A stretch of DNA of 64,000 bases from Torreya grandis (GCA_037957365.1 JARHVA010001189.1:124001-188000), one strand, 5' to 3'; counted from the first letter of the stretch, positions 1 to 13,769 are shown. The notes: generated by a model from the letters alone, not told the origin. Numbers and translations are program-made.

Positions 1-3000
1 CCACTCTAGTAGATAATATGAAGTGTTTTCAAGTGTATGGGTCTATTTTAAAGTGTAAAAGTAGCCTTAGTGTCTAAAACTTATCTATGGTTCACTTACC
101 TTAGATAGTCCTCATGCATATCACCTTCATATTGAAGTACTAATGTTAGAGCATTCTAGGACTTTAAAGCTAGTATTATAGGTCTTGTTTCTTAGTGAAA
201 TAAGTATGATGGTATTGTGGAAATACATATAGTGTATCACCACTTATATTATATCTATTTAATGAGTAATTATATCCCTTTTCCCGTAATCAAATAGTTA
301 GTGTAGGTAATATGCACTTCAAGGTAAATTTAGGGAGTTAGCCCTTAAACCTAGAGGTCTACTTCTACTATAGGTAAACCCACATACCTATAAGTATTCC
401 AATGTTTAAAAAATATGTAATAGGATTTAAATTCCTCATATATGGTTAAATATTTGGTGAAAATAGGTGTAATTATATTCCCATCAAGCTGTTCTAAAAT
501 TTCTTTGGTTTTTGAGGTCTTGGAACTAGTTTATTTTGTGCCTTCTTAATGCAATAATACCCACATTCCTTCATTGAGTCTTGTAAATGACTTAAAACCT
601 ATGTTTTCACTATTAAGGATTATTATATTAATTTTTTAGGACCAAAATATATCTATTTTGTCTCAAGGAACCTTTTCAAGTATTTAGGATGCCCTATTGA
701 CTTTAAAACCCTATAATCAAGCCCAAAAAATAGTTTCTCATGCCATTTTTCATACATTATTATCTTAACATGAATCAAAATTATACTTTATCTAATTAAT
801 ATGAAAGGTATAAATATCATCCAAATTTTTTTTTAGTTATCCGAATCCATTTTGTGAATATTGAGAATTGATCTTCTCTATCGGGTCTTTAGAGGGGTTT
901 AAGTCGGGTTTTAGGGTCTTATCTTGTTAAGGATTGTTAATAAAGAACATATCCTTTATCTCCAATATAAAAAAACTATATTTTAGTATTTTAATATTAA
1001 TAAATCATTTTATATCCACTTTTACAAATGCAACTTATCCTCAAAGTTCCCACATGAAAGAAATAGGCTTTTCAAACAACCAGGCATGTTGAAGACCTTG
1101 TGAGGTGACTGTTTGAGCCTAAAAGGTGAAAATATGTTTGGTTTGAGTTGATAAAATATTTTTTATGTCTTATAAATCTTTCCTAACTTTTTAAAATTGG
1201 AACCATGAAGGAAATTAATTTTTTAACCCATTAGAACTTGAATTATCCTACTGTTAGGTTTATATATAATGTCATGAATTTGAGATTAATAATGTTTGTT
1301 TAGAATTTTTATTCCAATTAAATAATATTATAATTCATATAATATATTATTATGGTATTATATTCTCCTTATAAATCCTAATTCCTCAAATCCATCTAGA
1401 ACCTACATATTTTACACACAGATGTGTAAGTATACATTTGGTTTTCTTAACTACATTATTAAGAATATGATTCTCTTCACCTAAAATTTGGAGATTTTAT
1501 GATATTTTTAAGGTTTAAAAATATTAATAATACCTTATTTTACTCCCTAAAAATATCCTTATCATTTAATATAACACTTTACATTTTTTTTATCCCTTTT
1601 GCCTGCAACAGGCCTGTAGCTGCACATTTGGTTTTCTTGGTTACTTCATTACTTTTGTCATCCTTGGGTTTTTTGATCAATATTGGAATTATATAAAATG
1701 TATTAAATTGTTATAAAATACCATATATATCTATAATGTAATAAATTTTAATTTTAAGTTCATATGAAGCCTTCATAACCATGTTTTTAGCCATACATAG
1801 TCCTCTTACCAAGTGTCCTTTTCTTCTAATGTTATGCATATAACCATACACATTTTAATCTTAAATGGAATATAATAATGAGTTTGTGAGATAAATTTTA
1901 TATATTATTCATGTTTTAATCACTTTTAAATATGGAAAACCAATCTCATATTGGTTTCTTAAAAAATGGAACTCAAGCTCACTATGACTCTCTTTGGTCT
2001 TTAATATGTCTAAAATGCTCTTCAATCAAGGAAATTGATATGATATGATATTATATAAATTAAAGGTTATTTCAACATCATTAAAAATTATTCCATGCAC
2101 TCATCACCTATTTTAACTCTCAAAATCTAGATTTTATGTAAAACCTTCCCCATTCTAGTTCATTTTTTGTGTATAGATTTGCAACCATGAAATGCATTAT
2201 ATGAGGGTAGGCAATCTAAATTTTGAGACCTCATAGTTGTTTTGGAACTATTTGATAACCCTATGGAGTTTTTAAATATTGTGGGAATTCCTTGAGTCAT
2301 GAAAATGGTCTTCTTACTAGTCATTTTCCTATATGAACACAAAACTCACACTTGATTGGATGTTTGATGTTCCTACAAACTTTACCTCCTCCCTTATGAA
2401 TTGAAAATTATGACCTCAAGGATTATATATATATTTTAATAGTGATGATGGAACAAAAACATGTCTTCATAGACCCTGTATACATTCCAATTGCAATTTT
2501 TGGGTATGAATGTTGGCCTATAGGTCTACAAAATTATAGGTTAGCATTATTTATCTTAACCTTAGTTTAAGAGATTGATTTGAGCTTATTCGCACCATAC
2601 TCCATGATAATCATCTAAAGGAAATATTAATGGTCATTTATACTATTTTAAGTCTCTTCTTAAGCATGGAATTAACCTTTTCAAACCAATCATTACTTTT
2701 TCATGTTACAGACCTATAGTCATTCCTTCACACTTGGAAACTAGTTAGAGGATGTTAAGACCAATGACCTATATGATATGTTATATTCCATTAATGAGGT
2801 TATTATAATGAGTTAGGATCTAATATAAATTTTTTGGGGACTGATTGAAGTAGGGAAACATGCAAAGTCAATCAAAACCCTACATTTGACATCTCATCTA
2901 GGTCTACAACTCACTCAAATGGAAGTTTTGTTCTTATAATGTTAGCCTGCACCAATTAAATACTATAAAATGGTATGAGATAATTAATATAGAATTTAAT

Positions 3001-3200
3001 TATCCCCTAAAACTATCCATTTTCACCAAAGATCAAATTCCTTAAAATATCCAAAATTGAGCCTAATGGGTTTGAAGTCATCTATCTACATCTTAACTTC
3101 TTAATAATTATTCATAAAGCTAAGTGACCTAATAAAACAATAATTTATACAAATCGTAAGGGAACTATGGTCCCCTTATTTTCCCAAGATATTTAGATCC
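1..3200. other. AT-rich intergenic DNA, no gene seen
   Basis: I read both strands and found no recognisable domain or terminal repeat. Open frames here are short (about 65 codons or fewer) and their translations are low-complexity and hydrophobic, as expected by chance in AT-rich DNA. Probably very old, unrecognisable transposon debris. Confidence 0.5.
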
Positions 3201-3202
3201 AA

Positions 3203-3219
3203 CTCTCTCTCTCTCTCTC
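3203..3219. repeat. (CT)n microsatellite
   Basis: An uninterrupted run of alternating C and T, about eight units. Seen directly. Confidence 0.9.
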
Positions 3220-3239
3220 ATCCATGAATTAACCTCAAA

Positions 3240-3527
3240 TTGGTGGCCTTATTAGTCTTACTAAGTAGATTTGTGAACTTGATGGATAAATGGGATAGGT
3301 TTTTGTCTTGTTTGGATCTAAAACTCCTTAATTTACATGAATTTAGGTATAAGGGATATGGAAGGAGCCTTGGGGGGGCTTGTGAGTTGATACTTAGAAG
3401 AAAAATTTGCAAAGAGGTCTCAAAAAGCCTATTTTCTTTAAGACACTACCTATCTTACCTTCTTGAAATATTGGAGATGATGAACCAGGTGATCATGGAG
3501 CATTTCCTACCATATACAGAAGTGTAA
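3240..3527 (+). other. Unrecognised 95-codon open frame
   Basis: The frame is open for 95 codons from an ATG and is less biased in composition than its neighbours, with several Leu-rich stretches and basic residues (for example RRKICKEVSKS). I recognise no domain, signal peptide or membrane segment. It has no neighbouring coding segment in frame and no visible promoter. In AT-rich DNA this length is unusual but not convincing, so it may be a relic of a coding sequence or chance. I assign no function. Confidence 0.15.
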
Positions 3528-3540
3528 CGATATTCCAAAA

Positions 3541-4300
3541 CATTTATCACTCATTTTTCCTTGATTTTTTCTCATTATATCTTACTTGGATGTTATAAAA
3601 TATGAGTGGGTAGTTATAAAAAGTGTTTTAATGTTTGAAAAGTAGTCTTAAGACATTTTGAGCAAGGTGTATAGACAAGTACTAGTATCATGACCTCTCA
3701 CAAGTGTTAGGTGATACAAGATCTCCAAATTTAAAGAAATAGACCATCATATTTGACCTTCTCTCAAATAATGATATTAAAACATTACAATAAGTAATGA
3801 AAGACAAGGTAAAAGAACCTTAAACTTTCCAAAAATACCTTAATCTCTCTAAAATTCTTAAAATGCAATGTTATGAACTTACTAGTTCTACTCTTGGTGT
3901 ACTTTCTTGGTTTAGAACATGTTTCTCCTTAAAAGGTCACCACTCTTATTTCTTGATCATGGTTCAATATTGACCTTAAATTCATGCTCAAACATTAAAT
4001 TTGTCAAACTTACCTTAATCTATGCCAAACACATGAAGAATACTATATTGAATAACCTTTATGGCAAGACTAAGTGAATTGACTCTATTTTCAACTAGAC
4101 CATCCTATAAGGATTTTCAATCTACCAATAATAACATAATGCCTATAATTTGGAGACCAACCATGACCCATACAAGACCTTTATGATGTCTATCAACAAA
4201 GTTAAGATCATGATGACCAAAATTTTGAATGATTCTTATCAATGGTGGCTAATTTTGGCCAACATGTTCAGAGGACAATTCATTTGTATATGGTTAAATT
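3541..4300. other. No gene seen
   Basis: AT-rich sequence without a recognisable domain. It lies downstream, on the minus strand, of the gag fragment at 4.3-5.0 kb, so it could be more of the same decayed element, but no protease or RT motif can be read. Confidence 0.35.
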
Positions 4301-4309
4301 ATCCACATA

Positions 4310-5030
4310 AATAACACTATATTGGACCCATATGAGGATTACTTACCCTTATTCCTTGAGTACCACCTCAATATCCTCTTCTACACCAACCTTGATTATT
4401 TGGGAATCCCTATCAACTTGATTTTTGAGGCCCAAAGTTTCCATAATCCTATAAGGCATTCCACCCTTGTTTTAGTTGGAGTAAATAATACCCACCATAT
4501 TGGTAATATATAAGTGATGGTACCTAACTTGTCTATTATTTTTAGGGAATCATAGGATTCCAATAGGTAGAAGGTTGATATTATGTGATTAGACACATCT
4601 ACATCTGAGAAGGTGTTACCTAGTTATTATGCCTTGTGGTTGATATGGTGTAGTTTTCAATACCCAATATTCCCTTGGTTGTGTTTCTCATATCCTACTA
4701 ACTTCTATACTAGGAACTATCTGGGTTGTAATAGCTAATTTTTATGCAGTGACTATAAAAACATTGTTTGTAATATCTTCTTTGAAATCTTATAGATATC
4801 TACAACTTTTATCATCATGATTGTGATATTTATAAAATTTAAAATATAAGGACTACGTATGTTAGACGTATTATTAGAGGAGATGAAAATAAGAGATTAC
4901 ATGTCCTACCACTCTACAAACTTCACAAAATTATGTTTTGATTCTAGGACACTCATTCTTATGGTGTCCTTCCTAGACACACTTTATGCACCATAAACCT
5001 GATTTAGGATTATCTCATTCTCCTTTAAAT
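4310..5030 (-). pseudogene. Ty3/gypsy-like gag fragment with two CCHC zinc knuckles
   Basis: On the minus strand, at about 5,000 to 4,880, two zinc knuckles can be read in one frame. The first is CIKCV*EGHHKNEC, which fits C-x2-C-x4-H-x4-C with one stop inside. The second begins CEVCRVVGH and has lost its last cysteine. Further downstream, at about 4,540-4,310 and after a loss of frame, the translation is rich in Gly, Gln, Asn, Tyr and Arg (for example NNQGWCRRGY), as in the tail of many plant gag proteins. Such knuckles bind element RNA during packaging. No protease or RT follows legibly, so the family is uncertain; gypsy is favoured over copia because of the paired knuckles and the polar tail. 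Confidence 0.55.
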
Positions 5031-6300
5031 TGATCCATATTTTTCAATTTTTTAAATATTACTCTATAATAAATAGTTTGAATTCATATCATCACCATAG
5101 TCTTTGATCTATTCAACCCTTATTGTAGTTGCGCGTGCATCTACCTTAGAGCCAAACTAGCTCTACACAATGGTAAATCATATTCTTATCCTCAATACTT
5201 ATACAAACCATGATTATTTATCCTTATATTCTAAGAAAAAATATATTTTATTCATCACATCTAAAAATATATTATCATAGTCATTAAAATACTACTTTAC
5301 TCCCTATCAGATTTACTTTAAATCCTAAATAGTTTGGCTAAAACATTTCTTAATCCTAAGCTCTATAATTAACATGTTATTTACCTCTTGTATCATTTTT
5401 TTCATTTGTATCCTTATATAATATGAATTATAATGAATTACCACTTAAATATCCAATCAAATCACACTTCATTACCACTTCATCAATAATCCCTTTAGCC
5501 TACCACTTCATGGAGCAGGTGAACAAGTACTATTCTAGGTCTATATATCCATCATACTAATCTAAATGAAATCAAATCACCCAAATGGGATATCATATTG
5601 AGATTTCTCACCAATATTATATTTATTTTTTGTGTAAGTGGCATCTATAACTTGTGTATACTTGGTGATGATTTTTGTGATGGTATCGCATGTTATGTTT
5701 CTACTATTTTTGTTGTTTATGAAGTAGTATCATATGTGTTTTCATCATCATCCTCTTCCTCTAATATCTTGATTTTCTTTATGAAATAATTAGCTTTAAC
5801 AATAATTGGGGAATATATATTTATCAATAATAATGATTTGATGTTATCCTTTTAATTTTTATAAAAAATACTAGCAAATTCCTGATGTGCTTCCTCCTAT
5901 ATTTTAATAGTTCACTTATGAATATATTCTGTGATAGGACCTTGATAATCTTTGTCTTCTAAGGTAGTATATGAACTTATATAGTTTTTAAAAAAATAGG
6001 CTCAAGGGATGTGTGATCCCATGGTGAATGATTGGTATTTTTAAAGATGAATTTATTGAAATTTGAACATGTGCTATGTCTATAATTATATGGTAATCTT
6101 TCTTCTCTTTTAGGTAATATTCCTCTATAAGCTTGCAAGCTTCTAACTACCTAGTCTACTTTTACACTAATTTATCCCTCCTATTCTCTCCCTCATTATT
6201 CATCACTTTCTCTTTATCTATCTTCACTCTACCTAGGCTCCTTAATCCTCTCATTACCTATCTCTCATCCTCTTCCTTTGATCTCACTTTTCTCTTCTAT
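5031..6300. other. No gene seen
   Basis: AT-rich sequence. Short frames at about 5.6 and 6.1 kb translate to hydrophobic, Ser/Phe-rich strings with no family resemblance. It may include more of the gag fragment's element upstream on the minus strand, but this cannot be read. Confidence 0.4.
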
Positions 6301-6309
6301 ATTATTATT

Positions 6310-6335
6310 ATTCCTACTTTTTTTTAAATAAAAGG
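6310..6335 (-). other. Possible LINE 3' end / short poly(A)
   Basis: Read on the element's strand there is an A8 run followed by an AATAATAATA stretch just beyond the decayed 3' region. This is where a LINE poly(A) tail would lie. In AT-rich DNA an A8 run is weak evidence. Confidence 0.35.
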
Positions 6336-6689
6336 GGTAAAAAAATATTAAATCAAGGGAAATCAATAATATAAAGAAAACCAAGTCCATGATAGGACCC
6401 CAAAACAAAATAAGGAACCTAGAGCCATCAACCAACCATAGGGTGAGTAGAGCTCCAACAAAAACCATCCAATCAAGGACCATCAACCATCCATATCCTC
6501 TTCAATCAATCTATCCAAACATTGGGAATAGTCCTAGGATAATTAATCCCAACCTTCCACCTACCATTCCCCCACATTCATAGAAGCTTAATTGGCCAAA
6601 AAATCTACAACCCTATTCCATTCCATTAGGATGTGAGTAAAGGAGATAAAATCCAACATGGAGCCCAATCTAAGAACTTGGTGAGTCAT

Positions 6690-7530
6690 AAAGGTGAGAT
6701 TCTAATTGAATCCATCCAATTTTTTATTATTCAACATATCAATTATTATTTGAGAGTTAGACTCACAAAATGATCCTATTCCATCCAATAGTACAAGCTC
6801 TTTCAATAGCTTGAATAATAGCCAACCCTTCCATAAGGTTATTTGTCTGCTACCCTTTATAAATGGAGAATAATAAAAGGGCCTTACCAGAGCTGACCCT
6901 TCCAATTATGTTGATCCAAACATGGCCAAGATTTCCTCTTGAATATCCATCTATATTAATATTCAAAATATATGTTGAATTAGGGGACCAATGACCCTCT
7001 CTCTAAGTTTTTTTTTGGATTGACCGTATCTCCTAACATAGGGGGATATTGAATTTAAGTTGTGTAAAACCAAATTTTTGGCAAACCCACCATCCCGCTT
7101 TTCCAACGGAAGAGACACATCACACTTATCTTCCACAATCTCTTGGATCATACCCACTACCCTCTTCCATACTTGTTAAATCACCAACTTACTTCTTCAA
7201 AAATATTGTGATTCCTTTCAAGCCATATCTGTAAGAGAATATATTTAGAATCGATGTTTCACATAGCCTTAAGAAATGAGGTCTAATTTAGAGATCTCCC
7301 TAGACTTATCCAAAATTTGATCATGGAAGAATCATGAACACATGATATCTTATAAACATCCCACCAATGGTGTTATATATCCTTAGAAAAGGGGCATTGA
7401 AAAACAAATGAGATGATTCCTATTCACTATTACCACAAAGAACACATATAGATGGCCCATGGAAGCCATGCTTCCTAATATTATCCCAAGTGAGACACTT
7501 GTTATAGGTCATAATCCACAAAAAACATTT
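6690..7530 (-). pseudogene. LINE ORF2 zf-RVT region and C-terminal RNase H
   Basis: From about 7,530 to 7,370 the minus strand reads CFLWIMTYNKCLTWDNIRKH, then GPSICVLCGNSE and SSHLFF, the pattern of the zf-RVT region found after RT in plant LINEs. At about 6,960-6,690 an RNase H domain follows: GNLGHVWINIIGRVSSGKA, the TNNLMEGLAIIQAIERA helix and SNSQIIIDMLNNKK, matching the family's D...E...D layout with several acidic positions decayed. RNase H would remove RNA from the RNA-DNA hybrid. Frames are broken by stops. Confidence 0.7.
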
Positions 7531-8639
7531 TCACTTTGGCCACAAATAGTTATTACATACATTTTTACACCACCAAACTTCCAACCCCCTATTCTTTTAT
7601 CCATTCAATTCTTGATAGCTACTATCCACTACATATTTTCCTTTAGGCTATGGTTTCCAAGCCAAAATATCTAATGAACTAAGATATTTTAAATCTCTAT
7701 GAGCTAAAATTTGACTTAAATATATATGATTTTCTTTTAATCCCCCTATATTTCACTCAATCAGGTCCTTCCATTTGTCCACTCCCACATGCCTCCAAAA
7801 TTAACTTGTTTTAAAATCCACCACCTGAGACCACCTAGCCTCTTTGAATTGATGAAAAATATCCTAAAGCTATGGATTCATGGTCATGATTAGGGGAAAC
7901 CATCTTATGAATCATACCAAAAAAGATATTTATTTCCCCTATTAAAAATCTAGAATAGACCTCCCTTGCTCAGCATAGCCCCCTTTTTAAGAGTTTCCTA
8001 TATGACAAAATCTCTCTCAGATAAAGAAACATGAGGTACCTCTTCCTTCTCTACACCCCTCAAGTATTTTAAATAAATAATCCTAGCCCAAGTATGATCT
8101 TTCTCATTTCACCATCTCCAATATAACTTAGTTGTCAATGCCTAGCCATTAAGACTATATTAGCATATCCCAAGGCCTCCTTCCTATTTTGGGCTAAAAA
8201 TTATCTCCCATTTAACTAGACTCCATTTTGAAGAAGCCAGACTACCAACACATAAGAATTGTCTAGAAAGAGATTCGAGATCCTTAATAAAGCCAAGATG
8301 AGCCACATAAAGCATACACTTATAATGAGGTAGAGCCTAAACCATAGACTTTAGCAATAATACATAACCCACAAATGATAGCCACTTATTATTCCAATGG
8401 TTCACTCTCACCTGTAACTTATCCAAAAAAAAATCTAGGAACCCCTCAAGAGAGTTCCAATAGAGAAAGGTATGCCCAAATAGATCATAAGAAGATTCCA
8501 ATATGAAATTAGAGAATACAAGAAATTCATTATTAAATAAGAAAAGGGGTATTAAAGATAAAATGGATGATTTACCTTCATTGATTTATTGTCCTAAAGT
8601 ATTTAGATAAATGCCTAATACCTGATGAAAACTAGAAGA

Positions 8640-9420
8640 TTCTCTAGTCTTTTCCATACCCATCAAAGCTATGCCATTGACAAAATGTAAATGTGTTTGT
8701 GAGGGAAATCCATTATCCCAACTCCACCCTTATATAGATCCAAAATTAACATAACTTTTAATGATTCTCCCTAATCCTTCTACCAAAATATTGAACAAAT
8801 ATGAAAATAAGGGGTCCCCTTGCCAGAGGCCTTTAGATACTCCAAACAAGGAGGAAGGCTCTGAATTAACAAGCACTGAGAAACAAGTGGATGTGATACA
8901 ACTCATCACCCACTTCACCCATTATGCCTTAAACCCAAAGTCTCTAAGTAATTATTGGAGGAAATACCATTTCACCCTATCATATGCCTTAGCCATATCA
9001 AGCTTAATAAATATAACATTTTCCTTTGAAGATACCATAGAGTGGATGGTCTCAACTATAATAACCACCCCCATCCAAGATTTTCCTTTCATCTACAAAG
9101 CCTCCCTATAATTTAGAGATAACCTTGCCCAGCCACCTCTTCAGCCTCTCCATAATCAACTTAGTCAATATCATGTACACCACATTACAAAGAGTTATGG
9201 ATCTAAACTAAATCAATCTATTAGCTCCTTCACATTTAGGGATCAAAGAAATTAAATAATCATTCATATCCCTCAGCATCTATTTTTTCTCTTGAGATTC
9301 ATGCAACACCTCTAGTAAATCCCATTTTATAATTTCTTAGAATTCTTAGAAGAATTCTATCAGAAACCCATCTAGACTAGGAGCTTTTTATTTCTTCATC
9401 TAAAAAACAATTCCCTCCAA
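8640..9420 (-). pseudogene. LINE ORF2 reverse transcriptase domain
   Basis: The RT copies the element's RNA at the nick. The minus strand shows, in order, KAPSLDGF (family KSPGPDGF), LIPKCEGANRL, the ITLCNVVY block, a GGFVDERKILDG segment (family QGGFVxGRQIxDG), and WVMSCITSTCFSVLVN followed by GLWQGDPL (family GLRQGDPLSP). The catalytic box, normally FADD or FVDD, reads FVNG at 8,673-8,684, so both aspartates are gone. Stops and shifts also interrupt it. A plus-strand frame over the same bases (8,761-9,111) is only its shadow. Confidence 0.85.
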
Positions 9421-10284
9421 TTCATCTAAGAAAATAGGATGAATGAGTTGTTCATTCATTTCTTTAGAGAGAAGAGAAGGAATATATGCTAAAATAATGT
9501 TTTATTGCTCCTAAGCATCTAGAGAGTCTACCCTTAAAAAAGTAGCATAATACTATGAAACCTCCCTATAAATCTCCCAATCAGAGGTCAGATGACTACC
9601 CCTAGATGAAACCAAAGATGAGATCGAGTTCCCATGCCTACTAGCCTTAATGGAATTAAATAAGAAGGTTGTATTTCTATCTCCTTCTTATAGCCATTAT
9701 ATTTGTTCCTTTTGCTTCTAATATATCTCTTCCCTCAATTCTCATTCTTATAATACCTTTATGGCTTTCATTTCCTCCCCAATGCATTCTTTAGAAATAC
9801 CATTTTATCTGATCTATCAGGTAATATCATCCAAGTTAGCTTGTTTATATATCTTAAAATGGAATATATTACCAAAAAAATTATATGTTGCTTCACATAT
9901 TGTAGTTACTTGACAAAGGAATACATTGTTGTGTCATAAATTGGTCTTCCCTAGTTCTACTAATCAACAATCAAATCTTATAGCTGGGGATCCCATAGCC
10001 ACATTAGTTGAAACTTGAAAGAGGATTTTTAGCAACATGAGCCATTGATGATAAGAGCTTAATTGGCCATGGTCAGATCCCCTCTAGGCTAAAATCTTAG
10101 AGCTGGTAGCCTAGTTACCACCAATCTAAAATCAAGAAACTAGGAACCCATCTAACCTTTACACAATGGATTCCTTACCACATCTCCTATTACTCCATGT
10201 AAATTGACCATTACTAGGCTTTATATCCACCAGATTTAAGGTATAAATTTTATCCTTGAGAAGAGTAACTGATGGATCCAACCT

Positions 10285-10733
10285 TTATAATCCTCCCCCT
10301 TTTTCCTTAACTATAATAATGTCATTAAAATCTTGAGAAACAATCCAATGATATAAAAGAGCTAGACTTTGAATATAATGAATGTGAGACCAAAGATGAG
10401 ACTTTCCAAGAAGATTAGTTGGGGAATAAACATTATAAAGGAGAATAATCTTGATAGACTCCAAACTTGAAACAACCACCAAAATAGAAAACTTATTACA
10501 GAGCCACTAGATAGGGATAATATTTAGTGGATTCCATAAGCAAGCTACACCCCCTATATTACCAAGAGCACCTATACATTGACACTGACCCTCCACCAAA
10601 TTTTAGGAAACAAATTACACATGCTTTTCACCACTAGCTTTATTTCTTGAATAAAAATCATATTCGATGAATGGACTTTCACTAGTTCATGAACATCTTT
10701 TTATCTAGGGCCATTGTTCAAACCCCTCATTGT
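10285..10733 (-). pseudogene. LINE ORF2 endonuclease domain (APE type)
   Basis: ORF2 begins with the endonuclease that nicks target DNA. The motifs TMRGLNN at the N-terminus, MIFIQEIK (family: ILIQETK), YNVYSPTNLLGKSHLW (family: YNVYAPTN) and DFNDI with a following EKGGG are all readable in order. The family GDFN motif is QDFN here, so the glycine is changed. The domain is broken by stops. It directly follows the end of ORF1, as in related elements. Confidence 0.75.
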
Positions 10734-12008
10734 CTAAGACAAAATAATAATTTTTTTATTTTTGGATAAGTGGGAGTCAATGGTTTTAACCGATCTAGAC
10801 TCCACCAACATCTCTCCTATCAAATTAATTTTCTCTAGGTCCTTCTTTCTCCCCAAATTGAGAGGCTTCTCTAGATCCCATTTCTTGAGATTCATTTGAT
10901 GAAGTCCTAAGGTAGGAGGAGCCTTATTTCCTTGCTTAGAATCTTGATTTTCCTTCTCCAATGTGGGTGAATTATCATCCAATATTGAATCCTCAATCCT
11001 TTCCAAAGTTTCATTAACCACTAGAGTAGTTAGAATCTCAAGGACCACATCTATATCCATCTAAGCTAAAACCATAGCCCCATTTTGAATATCCTACCCC
11101 ATACTAGACTTAGATGACATTTGATCCACCTTTGAGAACCCCATTTTAAATTACAACATACTAGGGTTCACCTCCTATTGACATGGATCATCTAGTACAT
11201 CAAAGTGGTTAAACACATCTACATCATGTCTATCCTTAAAAGATATTTTTTGTCCTATGTTCTTATTGTGGGATTTTACTATAATGAACCCTTCCTTATC
11301 CATAAATTCTCTATAAATAGGTGTCTTTCCTTTATCCACCTTTTGGGGTTGTTGAGAAGGTTGGCTAGGAGGACGCTCTGAATATCAAGTCCTAACGCAA
11401 ATTTTTTGCAAATGGCCATACTCATGGAATATTTTGAATAAGAATGGAAAGGATTCATATTCAATTTTATGAACCCATCAAGATAACCCCAAATTTATTT
11501 ACAAATATTTTGGAAGAGGGATGCTTAGATTGAGATCAATGGATATGTAGGTAAATGATATTACCTTTTTATCTAGCATCTATTAAGAGGGACCCATTGG
11601 CTTACCCATCAATAGGGAAATAATATGTAGGATATCATTCCTCTAAAAAAATAGAGGGAACCAAGGAAGCCACACCCAAACTAGGACTCAATTCGAGAGC
11701 TCCTCCATTGGATTGAAACCAACATGCCACGGCTTGATGAATAAACCAAATTGGTTATAAAAGTATGCCCCCCCTTTAAAATCCCTATTGTGATTAGTCA
11801 AATAGTTAAACACCACCATAAATTAGTTATTATTTGTCAACATCAGATCTATATCACCTTCAATATTCCACATCCATTTTACCCAAGATTCAAGAAGAGG
11901 AAGAGAAACATGGGTTCCCATAAATTTGAAGATTAACGCATGATTCATCAGATAACTACCATCTTCCTCTATTGATTCAAGTTGGATCACCAAAATATAT
12001 CTATCCAA
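10734..12008 (-). pseudogene. LINE ORF1 (DUF4283 plus zinc-knuckle remnant)
   Basis: This is the nucleic-acid-binding ORF1 protein of plant L1-type elements. The minus strand from about 11,950 to 11,560 carries the DUF4283 pattern, including YFYNQFGLFIKPWHVGFNP followed by a VWVWLPWFPL block, then FTYISIDLN. At about 11,460-11,400 the usual CRxCHxYGHLxxxC knuckle reads FKIFHEYGHLQKIC: the first two cysteines are replaced by Phe, so zinc binding is lost. The C-terminal part is a Lys/Glu-rich tail (11,060 to 10,734), ending just before the endonuclease frame. Several in-frame stops occur. The start codon is uncertain; 12,008 is the first Met of the longest upstream open segment. Confidence 0.75.
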
Positions 12009-12010
12009 AC

Positions 12011-13700
12011 TCCTTTCTAAGTACTCATTTTTTTAGTAATACATGATCCCACATTCAAGTAAAACCCATCCACACTTGAAGCCTTATTCAAATAATCTCA
12101 TGCATCCACATACATTGATAAGGGGATCCTTCCCCTATAAAATCAACCTATAATCTATCATGATCCTCTATATATTGTGTATATGTAGAGACCATATTAA
12201 TTTTTCGGTCCACTACTCCTCTTACTTTTATCTTATTATATATCCCTCTATTTGTTCCATATTTTATATTATCACATCTCTCTTTCTAATTCCAGAGTCT
12301 TCTTTTAATTCTTCTCCTTTGGGTTTTCCATTTTGAATTCTAGTCCAAGCTCTACCTTCTCATCTCTTTGCCATTCACTTTTCAATCACACCCATCCACA
12401 TGATGCTCATGTGAACAATACATATAAAAATGAATAATAACCATTGATTTATCTATAGTTAACATCTTGATCAATAAATGAATTCATTGTAAAAATTTAC
12501 CTTTGATCTCTTTAACAAATAGATCTTTTACCATCTTGAAATATATATACTTTTATACTGAAAAATCTATGGAGTATCCATTTATGGTATAAGTTACCTA
12601 GTGATCAATTTCATACATCAAAATAGTATCTATATTTTTTAACCAATATATCTTATCTTTAGTCCATACAATAGCATTGACAACTCTAAATTGAAAACAA
12701 TGAAATTTTAATTTAGCTAGCCACACGGCTAATAACTCAAGAAATTGACACCAAAAGATCTCATATATCTCACCATAGATATGTTCTTATATGATTTATT
12801 TTTCAATGCACCCTATCCTTTGTGTTTCATCTTCTACAAAATTATGAATATTTTGTTCTAACCATATTTATACCCCTCTTTACCTAGTTATCCATCATGT
12901 CATCTCCTTGGTTGATGAGATCCACACTCATCACACCATTTTTATAAGTGGTTCTTGGGTTTCACTAGAACATGATAATTATAGGTATAACCTTAAAATC
13001 TAAGGGAAAACTTACAAGAAATTATATCTAAATAAGATTTTTCATATCTAGATTAAAATCATAGGTATCTAACTCCTAAGAATACACTTAACTGATAGAT
13101 CTAGTCAGATACTAAAAAAGATCCAAAGGAATGAATTAAACATAATATGAACTTATTATACTCATAATTCCATAATTAATATAATAATACATAGGGAAAG
13201 CATATTCACTATTCAATAAGTCTACATCATAATTCTTCATATTGATGGAAACAATCATCATAATTATCTATGCATATAAACTGAGGGTAAAGCTCTTTTA
13301 CAATCTTTCTCAGTGAAATAAAAGGAAAGCTACCATATAATATCAACTATGCTAAAATCAAACATATTTTATTATAAACTAAAATAATATATAGCTTATA
13401 AGCCATTATCATGCATAACCTTCTAAATCCATCTTTAACACACATACGTGCCAACCCATATTCAATTTCCTTATAAGATTAACAATATAAAATTAGATTA
13501 ATCATGAAACAACATAGAAAAATTATGCAATAGTATGAAACCATTATGTTGTCCATATGGAAACTACACTTGATGAAATATTTAAGTTCTCACATTCACC
13601 CACTAACACTCAAATAAAAATTTTAATGTATCAAGTTTGAGAAAATACCAAGAGACAAAAATAGATCCATCGATGTAATGGACACTATTGATTCATTTAT
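12011..13700. other. No gene seen
   Basis: AT-rich DNA between the LINE and the gypsy integrase remnant. It may include the upstream part of the gypsy pol, but nothing can be read. No terminal repeats noticed. Confidence 0.4.
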
Positions 13701-13769
13701 ATAAATGTCTTCTAATGTCCATGAATATCAATTCCTCATTGAAAATATTATTATGCTAGCTTGTAGTCA

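Larger units (their letters stand above)
6300..12010 (-). mobile_element. L1-type plant LINE, nearly full length, inactive
   Basis: A non-LTR retrotransposon in minus orientation. Domains in order from its 5' end are ORF1 with DUF4283 and a zinc-knuckle remnant (12,008 to 10,734), an APE-type endonuclease (about 10,733 to 10,285), reverse transcriptase (about 9,420 to 8,640), a zf-RVT Zn-binding region (about 7,530 to 7,370) and a C-terminal RNase H (about 6,960 to 6,690). Length, about 5.7 kb, is normal for the group. A short A-run on the coding strand near 6,320 may mark the 3' end. It has many stops and frameshifts plus catalytic changes, so it cannot move. The exact ends and target-site duplication were not resolved. 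Confidence 0.85.

Noticed and set aside
8761..9111. 116-codon plus-strand open frame
   Set aside because: Antisense shadow of the LINE RT.
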